A program made the position numbers and the translations under genes. DNA of 64,000 bases, from positions 69,149,093 to 69,213,092 of the forward strand of contig OX344763.1 in the NCBI GenBank assembly GCA_947034895.1. Direction: 5' to 3'. This DNA comes from Rhytidiadelphus loreus. Lineage: Eukaryota > Streptophyta > Bryopsida > Hypnales > Hylocomiaceae. This document shows positions 25,300-39,365 of this stretch, one piece after another. Under the pieces are notes generated by a model. It did not search any database, had not been told where the DNA came from, and saw nothing but the letters and a program-made list of their open reading frames with translations. Each line of letters starts with the position of its first letter. Within the stretch, counting starts at the first letter, position 1.

Positions 25300-28200
25300 G
25301 CCCCAATTTTTAGTTTCACGCACAAAATCATTCAAAGTGACCACCCAAACGTGCATATTGTTTTGAATGCATGAGTTTAGGAATAAATGCAACTTGCACA
25401 AACATGTTTTAGCATCTTCTTTACGTGAATTCTCGTGACATTATATTTTTCTGACAGTCATTAAAGTACAGGGCAAGAACGTTGCCCCAATTTTTAGTTT
25501 CACGCACAAAATCATTCAAAGTGACCACCCAAACGTGCATATTGTTTTGAATGCATGAGTTTAGGAATAAATGCAACTTGCACAAACATGTTTTAGCATC
25601 TTCTTTAAGTGAATTCTCGTGACATTATATTTTTCTGACAGTCATTAAAGTACAGGGCAAGAACGTTGCCTCAATATTTAGTTTCACCCACAAAATCATT
25701 CAAAGTGACCACCCAAACGTGCATATTGTTTTGAATGCATGAGTTTAGGAATAAATGCAACTTGCACAAACATGTTTTAGCATCTTCTTTAAGTGAATTC
25801 TCGTGACATTATATTTTTCTGACAGTCATTAAAGTACAGGGCAAGAACGTTGCCTCAATATTTAGTTTCACCCACAAAATCATTCAAAGTGACCACCCAA
25901 ACCTGCATATTGTTTTGAATGCATGAGTTTAGGAATAAATGCAACTTGCACAAACATGTTTTAGCATCTTCTTTAAGTGAATTCTCGTGACATTATATTT
26001 TTCTGACAGTCATTAAAGTACAGGGCAAGAACGTTGCCTCAATATTTAGTTTCACCCACAAAATCATTCAAAGTGACCACCCAAACCTGCATATTGTTTT
26101 GAATGCATGAGTTTAGGAATAAATGCAACTTGCACAAACATATTTTAGCATCTTCTTTACGTGAATTCTCGTGACATTATATTTTTCTGACAGTCATTAA
26201 AGTACAGGGCAAGAACGTTGCCCCAATTTTTAGTTTCACGCACAAAATCATTCAAAGTGACCACCCAACCGTGCATATTGTTTTGAATGCATGAGTTTAG
26301 GAATGAATGCAACTTGCACAAACATGTTTTAGCATCTTCTTTACGTGAATTCTCATGACATTATATTTTTCTGACAGTCATTAAAGTACAGGGCAAGAAC
26401 GTTGCCCCAATTTTTAGTTTCACGCACAAAATCATTCAAAGTGACCACCCAACCGTGCATATTGTTTTGAATGCATGAGTTTAGGAATGAATGCAACTTG
26501 CACAAACATGTTGTAGCAATTTCTTTACGTGAATTCTCGTGACATTATATTTTTCTGACGGTCATTAAAGTACAGGGCAAGAACGTTGCCTCAATTTTTA
26601 GTTTCACGCACAAAATCATTCAAAGTGATCACCCAAACCTGCATATCCTTTTGCATGCAGGACTTTTGGTATAAATGCAACTAGCACAAACATGTTTTAG
26701 CATCTTCTTTACGTGAATTCTCGTGACATTATATTTTTCTGACAGTCATTAAAGTACAGGGCAAGAACGTTGCCGCAATTTTTAGTTTCACGCACAAAAT
26801 CCTTCAAAGTAACCATCCAAACGTGCATATTGTTTTGAATGCATGAGTTTAGGAATAAATGCAACTTGCACAAACATGTTTTTCCATCTTCTTTACGTGA
26901 ATTCTCGTGACATTATATTTTTCTGACAGTCATTAAAGTACAGGGCAAGAACGTTGCCTCAATATTTAGTTTCACCCACAAAATCATTCAAAGTGACCAC
27001 CCAAACCTGCATATTGTTTTGAATGCATGAGTTTAGGAATAAATGCAACTTGCACAAACATGTTTTAGCATCTTCTTTATGTGAATTCTCGTGACATTAT
27101 ATTTTTCTGACAGTCATTAAAGTACAGGGCAAGAACGTTGCCCCAATTTTTAGTTTCACGCACAAAATCATTCAAAGTGACCACCCAAACGTGCATATTG
27201 TTTTGAATGCATGAGTTTAGGAATAAATGCAACTTGCACAAACATGTTTTAGCATCTTCTTTACGTGAATTTTCGTGACATTATATTTTTCTGACAGTCA
27301 TTAAAGTACAGGGCAAGAACGTTGCCCCAATTTTTAGTTTCACGCACAAAATCATTCAAAGTGACCACCCAAACGTGCATATTGTTTTGAATGCATGAGT
27401 TTAGGAATAAATGCAACTTGCACAAACATGTTTTAGCATCTTCTTTAAGTGAATTCTCGTGACATTATATTTTTCTGACAGTCATTAAAGTACAGGGCAA
27501 GAACGTTGCCTCAATATTTAGTTTCACCCACAAAATCATTCAAAGTGACCACCCAAACGTGCATATTGTTTTGAATGCATGAGTTTAGGAATAAATGCAA
27601 CTTGCACAAACATGTTTTAGCATCTTCTTTAAGTGAATTCTCGTGACATTATATTTTTCTGACAGTCATTAAAGTACAGGGCAAGAACGTTGCCTCAATA
27701 TTTAGTTTCACCCACAAAATCATTCAAAGTGACCACCCAAACCTGCATATTGTTTTGAATGCATGAGTTTAGGAATAAATGCAACTTGCACAAACATGTT
27801 TTAGCATCTTCTTTAAGTGAATTCTCGTGACATTATATTTTTCTGACAGTCATTAAAGTACAGGGCAAGAACGTTGCCTCAATATTTAGTTTCACCCACA
27901 AAATCATTCAAAGTGACCACCCAAACCTGCATATTGTTTTGAATGCATGAGTTTAGGAATAAATGCAACTTGCACAAACATATTTTAGCATCTTCTTTAC
28001 GTGAATTCTCGTGACATTATATTTTTCTGACAGTCATTAAAGTACAGGGCAAGAACGTTGCCCCAATTTTTAGTTTCACCCACAAAATCATTCAAAGTGA
28101 CCACCCAAACCTGCATATCCTTTGGCATGCATGACTTTAGGAATAAATGCAACTTGCACAAACATGTTTAAGCATCTTCTTTACGTGAATTCTCGTGACA

Positions 28201-29000
28201 TTATATTTTTCTGACAGTCATTAAAGTACAGGGCAAGAACGTTGCCCCAATTTTTAGTTTCACGCACAAAATCATTCAAAGTGACCACCCAAACGTGCAT
28301 ATTGTTTTGAATGCATGAGTTTAGGAATAAATGCAACTTGCACAAACATGTTTTAGCATCTTCTTTACGTGAATTCTCGTGACATTATATTTTTCTGACA
28401 GTCATTAAAGTACAGGGCAAGAACGTTGCCCCAATTTTTAGTTTCAACCACAAAATCATTCAAAGTGACCACCCAAACGTGCATATTGTTTTGAATGCAT
28501 GAGTTTAGGAATAAATGCAACTTGCACAAACATGGTTTAGCATCTTCTTTACGTGAATTCTCGTGACATTATATTTTGTTGGCCAGTCATTAACGTACAG
28601 GGCAAGAACGTTGCCCCAATTTTTAGTTTCACGCACAAAATCCTTCAAAGTAACCATCCAAACGTGCATATTGTTTTGAATGCATGAGTTTAGGAATAAA
28701 TGCAACTTGCACAAACATGTTTTTCCATCTTCTTTACGTGAATTCTCGTGACATTATATTTTTCTGACAGTCATTAAAGTACAGGGCAAGAACGTTGCCT
28801 CAATATTTAGTTTCACCCACAAAATCATTCAAAGTGACCACCCAAACCTGCATATTGTTTTGAATGCATGAGTTTAGGAATAAATGCAACTTGCACAAAC
28901 ATGTTTTAGCATCTTCTTTATGTGAATTCTCGTGACATTATATTTTTCTGACAGTCATTAAAGTACAGGGCAAGAACGTTGCCCCAATTTTTAGTTTCAC
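25300..29000 (+). repeat. 10-mer-spaced blocks (1840-1841 bp)
   Basis: The monomer series with CAATATTT ending in ACATATTTTAGC (26141 and 27981) is repeated at 1840 bp. The CCTTCAAAGTAACCATCC unit followed by TTTTTCC (26801 and 28642) is repeated at 1841 bp. Between these anchors the copies differ: 26.2-26.7 kb holds TTGTAGCAA and CTAGCAC units absent from the second copy. The period is therefore shared but the contents are mosaic. TTGCCGCAATTTT at 26772 is a private variant. Confidence 0.72.
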
Positions 29001-29399
29001 CCACAAAATCATTCAAAGTGACCACCCAAACCTGCATATCCTTTGGCATGCAGGACTTTAGGAATAAATGCAACTTGCACAAACATGTTTAAGCATCTTC
29101 TTTACGTGAATTCTCGTGACATTATATTTTTCTGACAGTCATTAAAGTACAGGGCAAGAACGTTGCCCCAATTTTTAGTTTCACGCACAAAATCATTCAA
29201 AGTGACCACCCAAACGTGCATATTGTTTTGAATGCATGAGTTTAGGGATAAATTGAACTTGCACAAACATGTTTTACCATCTTCTTTAAGTGAATTCTCG
29301 TGACATTATATTTTGTTGGATAGTCATTAACGTACAGGGCAAGAACGTTGCCTCAATTTTTAGTTTCACGCACAAAATCATTCAAAGTGACCACCCAAC

Positions 29400-31500
29400 C
29401 GTGCATATTGTTTTGAATGCATGAGTTTAGGAATGCATGCAACTTGCACAAACATGTTTTACCATCTTTTTACGTGAATTTTCGTGACATTATATTTTGT
29501 TGGACAGTCATTAACGTACAGGGCAAGAACGTTGCCCCAATTTTTAGTTTCACCCACAAAATCATTCAAAGTGACCACCCAAACGTGCATATTGTTTTGA
29601 ATGCATGAGTTTAGGAATAAATGCAACTTGCACAAACATGTTTTAGCATCTTCTTTACGTGAATTCTCGTGACATTATATTTTTCTGACAGTCATTAAAG
29701 TACAGGGCAAGAACGTTGCCCCAATTTTTAGTTTCACGCACAAAATCATTCAAAGTGACCACCCAAACGTGCATATTGTTTTGAATGCATGAGTTTAGGA
29801 ATAAATGCAACTTGCACAAACATGTTTTAGCATCTTCTTTAAGTGAATTCTCGTGACATTATATTTTTCTGACAGTCATTAAAGTACAGGGCAAGAACGT
29901 TGCCTCAATATTTAGTTTCACCCACAAAATCATTCAAAGTGACCACCCAAACGTGCATATTGTTTTGAATGCATGAGTTTAGGAATAAATTGAACTTGCA
30001 CAAACATGTTTTAGCATCTTCTTTAAGTGAATTCTCGTGACATTATATTTTTCTGACAGTCATTAAAGTACAGGGCAAGAACGTTGCCTCAATATTTAGT
30101 TTCACCCACAAAATCATTCAAAGTGACCACCCAAACCTGCATATTGTTTTGAATGCATGAGTTTAGGAATAAATGCAACTTGCACAAACATGTTTTAGCA
30201 TCTTCTTTAAGTGAATTCTCGTGACATTATATTTTTCTGACAGTCATTAAAGTACAGGGCAAGAACGTTGCCTCAATATTTAGTTTCACCCACAAAATCA
30301 TTCAAAGTGACCACCCAAACCTGCATATTGTTTTGAATGCATGAGTTTAGGAATAAATGCAACTTGCACAAACATATTTTAGCATCTTCTTTACGTGAAT
30401 TCTCGTGACATTATATTTTTCTGACAGTCATTAAAGTACAGGGCAAGAACGTTGCCTCAATTTTTAGTTTCACGCACAAAATCATTCAAAGTGACCACCC
30501 AACCGTGCATATTGTTTTGAATGCATGAGTTTAGGAATGCATGCAACTTGCACAAACATGTTTTACCATCTTTTTACGTGAATTTTCGTGACATTATATT
30601 TTGTTGGACAGTCATTAACGTACAGGGCAAGAACGTTGCCCCAATTTTTAGTTTCACCCACAAAATCATTCAAAGTGACCACCCAAACGTGCATATTGTT
30701 TTGAATGCATGAGTTTAGGAATAAATGCAACTTGCACAAACATGTTTTAGCATCTTCTTTACGTGAATTCTCGTGACATTATATTTTTCTGACAGTCATT
30801 AAAGTACAGGGCAAGAACGTTGCCCCAATTTTTAGTTTCACGCACAAAATCATTCAAAGTGACCACCCAAACGTGCATATTGTTTTGAATGCATGAGTTT
30901 AGGAATAAATGCAACTTGCACAAACATGTTTTAGCATCTTCTTTAAGTGAATTCTCGTGACATTATATTTTTCTGACAGTCATTAAAGTACAGGGCAAGA
31001 ACGTTGCCTCAATATTTAGTTTCACCCACAAAATCATTCAAAGTGACCACCCAAACGTGCATATTGTTTTGAATGCATGAATTTAGGAATAAATGCAACT
31101 TGCACAAACATGTTTTAGCATCTTCTTTAAGTGAATTCTCGTGACATTATATTTTTCTGACAGTCATTAAAGTACAGGGCAAGAACGTTGCCTCAATATT
31201 TAGTTTCACCCACAAAATCATTCAAAGTGACCACCCAAACCTGCATATTGTTTTGAATGCATGAGTTTAGGAATAAATGCAACTTGCACAAACATGTTTT
31301 AGCATCTTCTTTAAGTGAATTCTCGTGACATTATATTTTTCTGACAGTCATTAAAGTACAGGGCAAGAACGTTGCCTCAATATTTAGTTTCACCCACAAA
31401 ATCATTCAAAGTGACCACCCAAACCTGCATATTGTTTTGAATGCATGAGTTTAGGAATAAATGCAACTTGCACAAACATATTTTAGCATCTTCTTTACGT
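29400..31500 (+). repeat. 6-mer HOR (1104 bp), two copies
   Basis: The units at 29417 and 30521 (GAATGCATGCAAC plus the CATCTTTTTACG deletion, followed by a G-type unit), the following CAATATTT units and the ACATATTTT unit (30375 and 31479) repeat at exactly 1104 bp (6 x 184). The first copy has AAATTGAACTTGC near 29990 where the second has AAATGCAACTTGC and a private GCATGAATTTAGG at 31081. Confidence 0.8.
30409..30591 (+). repeat. Representative 183-bp monomer (CATCTTTTTACG deletion variant)
   Basis: This unit ends in CATCTTTTTACGTGAATTTT where most units read CATCTTCTTTACGTGAATTC, a loss of one base. It also carries GAATGCATGCAAC and TTTTACC. The next monomer starts at 30592 and is G-type (+1), so register returns within about 30 bp. 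The same linked pair recurs near 29465, 33146, 36092, 37012, 38116, 40510, 42168, 43641, 43825, 47694, 57278, 59304, 61331 and 62620. Confidence 0.88.
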
Positions 31501-33035
31501 GAATTCTCGTGACATTATATTTTTCTGACAGTCATTAAAGTACAGGGCAAGAACGTTGCCCCAATTTTTAGTTTCACCCACAAAATCATTCAAAGTGACC
31601 ACCCAAACCTGCATATCCTTTGGCATGCAGGACTTTAGGAATAAATGCAACTTGCACAAACATGTTTAAGCATCTTCTTTACGTGAATTCTCGTGACATT
31701 ATATTTTTCTGACAGTCATTAAAGTACAGGGCAAGAACGTTGCCCCAATTTTTAGTTTCACGCACAAAATCATTCAAAGTGACCACCCAAACGTGCATAT
31801 TGTTTTGAATGCATGAGTTTAGGAATAAATGCAACTTGCACAAACATGTTTTAGCATCTTCTTTAAGTGAATTCTCGTGACATTATATTTTTCTGACAGT
31901 CATTAAAGTACAGGGCAAGAACGTTGCCCCAATTTTTAGTTTCACCCACAAAATCATTCAAAGTGACCACCCAAACCTGCATATCCTTTGGCATGCAGGA
32001 CTTTAGGAATAAATGCAACTTGCACAAACATGTTTAAGCATCTTCTTTACGTGAATTCTCGTGACATTATATTTTTCTGACAGTCATTAAAGTACAGGGC
32101 AAGAACGTTGCCCCAATTTTTAGTTTCACGCACAAAATCATTCAAAGTGACCACCCAAACGTGCATATTGTTTTGAATGCATGAGTTTAGGAATAAATGC
32201 AACTTGCACAAACATGTTTTAGCATCTTCTTTACGTGAATTCTCGTGACATTATATTTTTCTGACAGTCATTAAAGTACAGGGCAAGAACGTTGCCCCAA
32301 TTTTTAGTTTCAACCACAAAATCATTCAAAGTGACCACCCAAACGTGCATATTGTTTTGAATGCATGAGTTTAGGAATAAATGCAACTTGCACAAACATG
32401 GTTTAGCATCTTCTTTACGTGAATTCTCGTGACATTATATTTTGTTGGCCAGTCATTAACGTACAGGGCAAGAACGTTGCCCCAATTTTTAGTTTCACGC
32501 ACAAAATCCTTCAAAGTAACCATCCAAACGTGCATATTGTTTTGAATGCATGAGTTTAGGAATAAATGCAACTTGCACAAACATGTTTTTCCATCTTCTT
32601 TACGTGAATTCTCGTGACATTATATTTTTCTGACAGTCATTAAAGTACAGGGCAAGAACGTTGCCTCAATATTTAGTTTCACCCACAAAATCATTCAAAG
32701 TGACCACCCAAACCTGCATATTGTTTTGAATGCATGAGTTTAGGAATAAATGCAACTTGCACAAACATGTTTTAGCATCTTCTTTACGTGAATTCTCGTG
32801 ACATTATATTTTTCTGACAGTCATTAAAGTACAGGGCAAGAACGTTGCCCCAATATTTAGTTTCACCCACAAAATCATTCAAAGTGACCACCCAAACCTG
32901 CATATCCTTTGGCATGCAGGACTTTAGGAATAAATGCAACTTGCACAAACATGTTTAAGCATCTTCTTTACGTGAATTCTCGTGACATTATATTTTTCTG
33001 ACAGTCATTAAAGTACAGGGCAAGAACGTTGCCCC
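30460..33035 (+). repeat. 14-mer HOR, copy 1 (2577 bp)
   Basis: This block matches 33036-35570 at an offset of 2577 bp. Anchors are the 183-bp variant (30521 and 33098), the private GCATGAATTTAGG (31081 and 33658), ACATATTTT (31479 and 34056), GTTTCAACCAC, ACATGGTTTAGC and TTGTTGGCCAGTC with CCTTCAAAGTAACCATCC (32371 and 34948 neighbourhoods). Differences noticed include TTAAGTG versus TTACGTG near 31864/34441 and CCCCAATATTT versus CCCCAATTTTT near 32850/35427. A TTTGGCATGCAGG dimer step of 368 bp is nested inside. Confidence 0.85.
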
Positions 33036-35570
33036 AATTTTTAGTTTCACGCACAAAATCATTCAAAGTGACCACCCAACCGTGCATATTGTTTTGAATG
33101 CATGAGTTTAGGAATGCATGCAACTTGCACAAACATGTTTTACCATCTTTTTACGTGAATTTTCGTGACATTATATTTTGTTGGACAGTCATTAACGTAC
33201 AGGGCAAGAACGTTGCCCCAATTTTTAGTTTCACCCACAAAATCATTCAAAGTGACCACCCAAACGTGCATATTGTTTTGAATGCATGAGTTTAGGAATA
33301 AATGCAACTTGCACAAACATGTTTTAGCATCTTCTTTACGTGAATTCTCGTGACATTATATTTTTCTGACAGTCATTAAAGTACAGGGCAAGAACGTTGC
33401 CCCAATTTTTAGTTTCACGCACAAAATCATTCAAAGTGACCACCCAAACGTGCATATTGTTTTGAATGCATGAGTTTAGGAATAAATGCAACTTGCACAA
33501 ACATGTTTTAGCATCTTCTTTAAGTGAATTCTCGTGACATTATATTTTTCTGACAGTCATTAAAGTACAGGGCAAGAACGTTGCCTCAATATTTAGTTTC
33601 ACCCACAAAATCATTCAAAGTGACCACCCAAACGTGCATATTGTTTTGAATGCATGAATTTAGGAATAAATGCAACTTGCACAAACATGTTTTAGCATCT
33701 TCTTTAAGTGAATTCTCGTGACATTATATTTTTCTGACAGTCATTAAAGTACAGGGCAAGAACGTTGCCTCAATATTTAGTTTCACCCACAAAATCATTC
33801 AAAGTGACCACCCAAACCTGCATATTGTTTTGAATGCATGAGTTTAGGAATAAATGCAACTTGCACAAACATGTTTTAGCATCTTCTTTAAGTGAATTCT
33901 CGTGACATTATATTTTTCTGACAGTCATTAAAGTACAGGGCAAGAACGTTGCCTCAATATTTAGTTTCACCCACAAAATCATTCAAAGTGACCACCCAAA
34001 CCTGCATATTGTTTTGAATGCATGAGTTTAGGAATAAATGCAACTTGCACAAACATATTTTAGCATCTTCTTTACGTGAATTCTCGTGACATTATATTTT
34101 TCTGACAGTCATTAAAGTACAGGGCAAGAACGTTGCCCCAATTTTTAGTTTCACCCACAAAATCATTCAAAGTGACCACCCAAACCTGCATATCCTTTGG
34201 CATGCAGGACTTTAGGAATAAATGCAACTTGCACAAACATGTTTAAGCATCTTCTTTACGTGAATTCTCGTGACATTATATTTTTCTGACAGTCATTAAA
34301 GTACAGGGCAAGAACGTTGCCCCAATTTTTAGTTTCACGCACAAAATCATTCAAAGTGACCACCCAAACGTGCATATTGTTTTGAATGCATGAGTTTAGG
34401 AATAAATGCAACTTGCACAAACATGTTTTAGCATCTTCTTTACGTGAATTCTCGTGACATTATATTTTTCTGACAGTCATTAAAGTACAGGGCAAGAACG
34501 TTGCCCCAATTTTTAGTTTCACCCACAAAATCATTCAAAGTGACCACCCAAACCTGCATATCCTTTGGCATGCAGGACTTTAGGAATAAATGCAACTTGC
34601 ACAAACATGTTTAAGCATCTTCTTTACGTGAATTCTCGTGACATTATATTTTTCTGACAGTCATTAAAGTACAGGGCAAGAACGTTGCCCCAATTTTTAG
34701 TTTCACGCACAAAATCATTCAAAGTGACCACCCAAACGTGCATATTGTTTTGAATGCATGAGTTTAGGAATAAATGCAACTTGCACAAACATGTTTTAGC
34801 ATCTTCTTTACGTGAATTCTCGTGACATTATATTTTTCTGACAGTCATTAAAGTACAGGGCAAGAACGTTGCCCCAATTTTTAGTTTCAACCACAAAATC
34901 ATTCAAAGTGACCACCCAAACGTGCATATTGTTTTGAATGCATGAGTTTAGGAATAAATGCAACTTGCACAAACATGGTTTAGCATCTTCTTTACGTGAA
35001 TTCTCGTGACATTATATTTTGTTGGCCAGTCATTAACGTACAGGGCAAGAACGTTGCCCCAATTTTTAGTTTCACGCACAAAATCCTTCAAAGTAACCAT
35101 CCAAACGTGCATATTGTTTTGAATGCATGAGTTTAGGAATAAATGCAACTTGCACAAACATGTTTTTCCATCTTCTTTACGTGAATTCTCGTGACATTAT
35201 ATTTTTCTGACAGTCATTAAAGTACAGGGCAAGAACGTTGCCTCAATATTTAGTTTCACCCACAAAATCATTCAAAGTGACCACCCAAACCTGCATATTG
35301 TTTTGAATGCATGAGTTTAGGAATAAATGCAACTTGCACAAACATGTTTTAGCATCTTCTTTATGTGAATTCTCGTGACATTATATTTTTCTGACAGTCA
35401 TTAAAGTACAGGGCAAGAACGTTGCCCCAATTTTTAGTTTCACCCACAAAATCATTCAAAGTGACCACCCAAACCTGCATATCCTTTGGCATGCAGGACT
35501 TTAGGAATAAATGCAACTTGCACAAACATGTTTAAGCATCTTCTTTACGTGAATTCTCGTGACATTATAT
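33036..35570 (+). repeat. 14-mer HOR, copy 2 (2577 bp)
   Basis: This is the tandem copy of the preceding block. It keeps the private GCATGAATTTAGG at 33658 and the TTGTTGGCCAG unit near 35024. Similarity at this offset stops near 35570, where a unit with TTAATGTACAGG and TTGCCTCAATTTTT begins. Confidence 0.84.
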
Positions 35571-36479
35571 TTTTCTGACAGTCATTAATGTACAGGGCAA
35601 GAACGTTGCCTCAATTTTTAGTTTCACGCACAAAATCATTCAAAGTGACCACCCAAACGTGCATATTGTTTTGAATGCATGAGTTTAGGAATAAATGCAA
35701 CTTGCACAAACATGTTTTAGCATCTTCTTTACGTGAATTCTCGTGACATTATATTTTTCTGACAGTCATTAAAGTACAGGGCAAGAACGTTGCCTCAATT
35801 TTTAGTTTCACCCACAAAATCATTCAAAGTGACCACCCAAACGTGCATATTGTTTTGAATGCATGAGTTTAGGGATAAATTGAACTTGCACAAACATGTT
35901 TTACCATCTTCTTTAAGTGAATTCTCGTGACATTATATTTTGTTGGATAGTCATTAACGTACAGGGCAAGAACGTTGCCTCAATTTTTAGTTTCACGCAC
36001 AAAATCATTCAAAGTGACCACCCAACCGTGCATATTGTTTTGAATGCATGAGTTTAGGAATGCATGCAACTTGCACAAACATGTTTTACCATCTTTTTAC
36101 GTGAATTTTCGTGACATTATATTTTGTTGGACAGTCATTAACGTACAGGGCAAGAACGTTGCCCCAATTTTTAGTTTCACCCACAAAATCATTCAAAGTG
36201 ACCACCCAAACGTGCATATTGTTTTGAATGCATGAGTTTAGGAATAAATGCAACTTGCACAAACATGTTTTAGCATCTTCTTTACGTGAATTCTCGTGAC
36301 ATTATATTTTTCTGACAGTCATTAAAGTACAGGGCAAGAACGTTGCCCCAATTTTTAGTTTCACGCACAAAATCATTCAAAGTGACCACCCAAACGTGCA
36401 TATTGTTTTGAATGCATGAGTTTAGGAATAAATGCAACTTGCACAAACATGTTTTAGCATCTTCTTTAAGTGAATTCTC

Positions 36480-38690
36480 GTGACATTATATTTTTCTGAC
36501 AGTCATTAAAGTACAGGGCAAGAACGTTGCCTCAATATTTAGTTTCACCCACAAAATCATTCAAAGTGACCACCCAAACGTGCATATTGTTTTGAATGCA
36601 TGAGTTTAGGAATAAATGCAACTTGCACAAACATGTTTTAGCATCTTCTTTACGTGAATTCTCGTGACATTATATTTTTCTGACAGTCATTAAAGTACAG
36701 GGCAAGAACGTTGCCTCAATATTTAGTTTCACCCACAAAATCATTCAAAGTGACCACCCAAACCTGCATATTGTTTTGAATGCATGAGTTTAGGAATAAA
36801 TGCAACTTGCACAAACATATTTTAGCATCTTCTTTACGTGAATTCTCGTGACATTATATTTTTCTGACAGTCATTAAAGTACAGGGCAAGAACGTTGCCT
36901 CAATTTTTAGTTTCACGCACAAAATCATTCAAAGTGACCACCCAACCGTGCATATTGTTTTGAATGCATGAGTTTAGGAATGCATGCAACTTGCACAAAC
37001 ATGTTTTACCATCTTTTTACGTGAATTTTCGTGACATTATATTTTGTTGGACAGTCATTAACGTACAGCGCAAGAACGTTGCCCCAATTTTTAGTTTCAC
37101 CCACAAAATCATTCAAAGTGACCACCCAAACGTGCATATTGTTTTGAATGCATGAGTTTAGGAATAAATGCAACTTGCACAAACATGTTTTAGCATCTTC
37201 TTTACGTGAATTCTCGTGACATTATATTTTTCTGACAGTCATTAAAGTACAGGGCAAGAACGTTGCCCCAATTTTTAGTTTCACGCACAAAATCATTCAA
37301 AGTGACCACCCAAACGTGCATATTGTTTTGAATGCATGAGTTTAGGAATAAATGCAACTTGCACAAACATGTTTTAGCATCTTCTTTAAGTGAATTCTCG
37401 TGACATTATATTTTTCTGACAGTCATTAAAGTACAGGGCAAGAACGTTGCCTCAATATTTAGTTTCACCCACAAAATCATTCAAAGTGACCACCCAAACG
37501 TGCATATTGTTTTGAATGCATGAGTTTAGGAATAAATGCAACTTGCACAAACATGTTTTAGCATCTTCTTTAAGTGAATTCTCGTGACATTATATTTTTC
37601 TGACAGTCATTAAAGTACAGGGCAAGAACGTTGCCTCAATATTTAGTTTCACCCACAAAATCATTCAAAGTGACCACCCAAACGTGCATATTGTTTTGAA
37701 TGCATGAGTTTAGGAATAAATGCAACTTGCACAAACATGTTTTAGCATCTTCTTTAAGTGAATTCTCGTGACATTATATTTTTCTGACAGTCATTAAAGT
37801 ACAGGGCAAGAACGTTGCCTCAATATTTAGTTTCACCCACAAAATCATTCAAAGTGACCACCCAAACCTGCATATTGTTTTGAATGCATGAGTTTAGGAA
37901 TAAATGCAACTTGCACAAACATATTTTAGCATCTTCTTTACGTGAATTCTCGTGACATTATATTTTTCTGACAGTCATTAAAGTACAGGGCAAGAACGTT
38001 GCCTCAATTTTTAGTTTCACGCACAAAATCATTCAAAGTGACCACCCAACCGTGCATATTGTTTTGAATGCATGAGTTTAGGAATGCATGCAACTTGCAC
38101 AAACATGTTTTACCATCTTTTTACGTGAATTTTCGTGACATTATATTTTGTTGGACAGTCATTAACGTACAGCGCAAGAACGTTGCCCCAATTTTTAGTT
38201 TCACCCACAAAATCATTCAAAGTGACCACCCAAACGTGCATATTGTTTTGAATGCATGAGTTTAGGAATAAATGCAACTTGCACAAACATGTTTTAGCAT
38301 CTTCTTTACGTGAATTCTCGTGACATTATATTTTTCTGACAGTCATTAAAGTACAGGGCAAGAACGTTGCCCCAATTTTTAGTTTCACGCACAAAATCAT
38401 TCAAAGTGACCACCCAAACGTGCATATTGTTTTGAATGCATGAGTTTAGGAATAAATGCAACTTGCACAAACATGTTTTAGCATCTTCTTTAAGTGAATT
38501 CTCGTGACATTATAATTTTCTGACAGTCATTAAAGTACAGGGCAAGAACGTTGCCTCAATATTTAGTTTCACCCACAAAATCATTCAAAGTGACCACCCA
38601 AACGTGCATATTGTTTTGAATGCATGAGTTTAGGAATAAATGCAACTTGCACAAACATGTTTTAGCATCTTCTTTAAGTGAATTCTCGTG
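36480..38690 (+). repeat. 6-mer HOR (1104 bp), two copies with ACAGCGCAAG
   Basis: Two copies of about 1104 bp join near 37584. The private variant TACAGCGCAAG, in place of TACAGGGCAAG, occurs at about 37066 and 38170 and I saw it nowhere else. The 183-bp variants at 36964 and 38068 and the ACATATTTT units at 36818 and 37922 also repeat at 1104 bp. TATAATTTTCTGAC near 38514 is private to the second copy. Confidence 0.83.
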
Positions 38691-39365
38691 ACATTATATT
38701 TTTCTGACAGTCATTAAAGTACAGGGCAAGAACGTTGCCTCAATATTTAGTTTCACCCACAAAATCATTCAAAGTGACCACCCAAACCTGCATATTGTTT
38801 TGAATGCATGAGTTTAGGAATAAATGCAACTTGCACAAACATATTTTAGCATCTTCTTTACGTGAATTCTCGTGACATTATATTTTTCTGACAGTCATTA
38901 AAGTACAGGGCAAGAACGTTGCCCCAATTTTTAGTTTCACCCACAAAATCATTCAAAGTGACCACCCAAACCTGCATATCCTTTGGCATGCAGGACTTTA
39001 GGAATAAATGCAACTTGCACAAACATGTTTAAGCATCTTCTTTACGTGAATTCTCGTGACATTATATTTTTCTGACAGTCATTAAAGTACAGGGCAAGAA
39101 CGTTGCCCCAATTTTTAGTTTCACGCACAAAATCATTCAAAGTGACCACCCAAACGTGCATATTGTTTTGAATGCATGAGTTTAGGAATAAATGCAACTT
39201 GCACAAACATGTTTTAGCATCTTCTTTACGTGAATTCTCGTGACATTATATTTTTCTGACAGTCATTAAAGTACAGGGCAAGAACGTTGCCCCAATTTTT
39301 AGTTTCAACCACAAAATCATTCAAAGTGACCACCCAAACGTGCATATTGTTTTGAATGCATGAGT

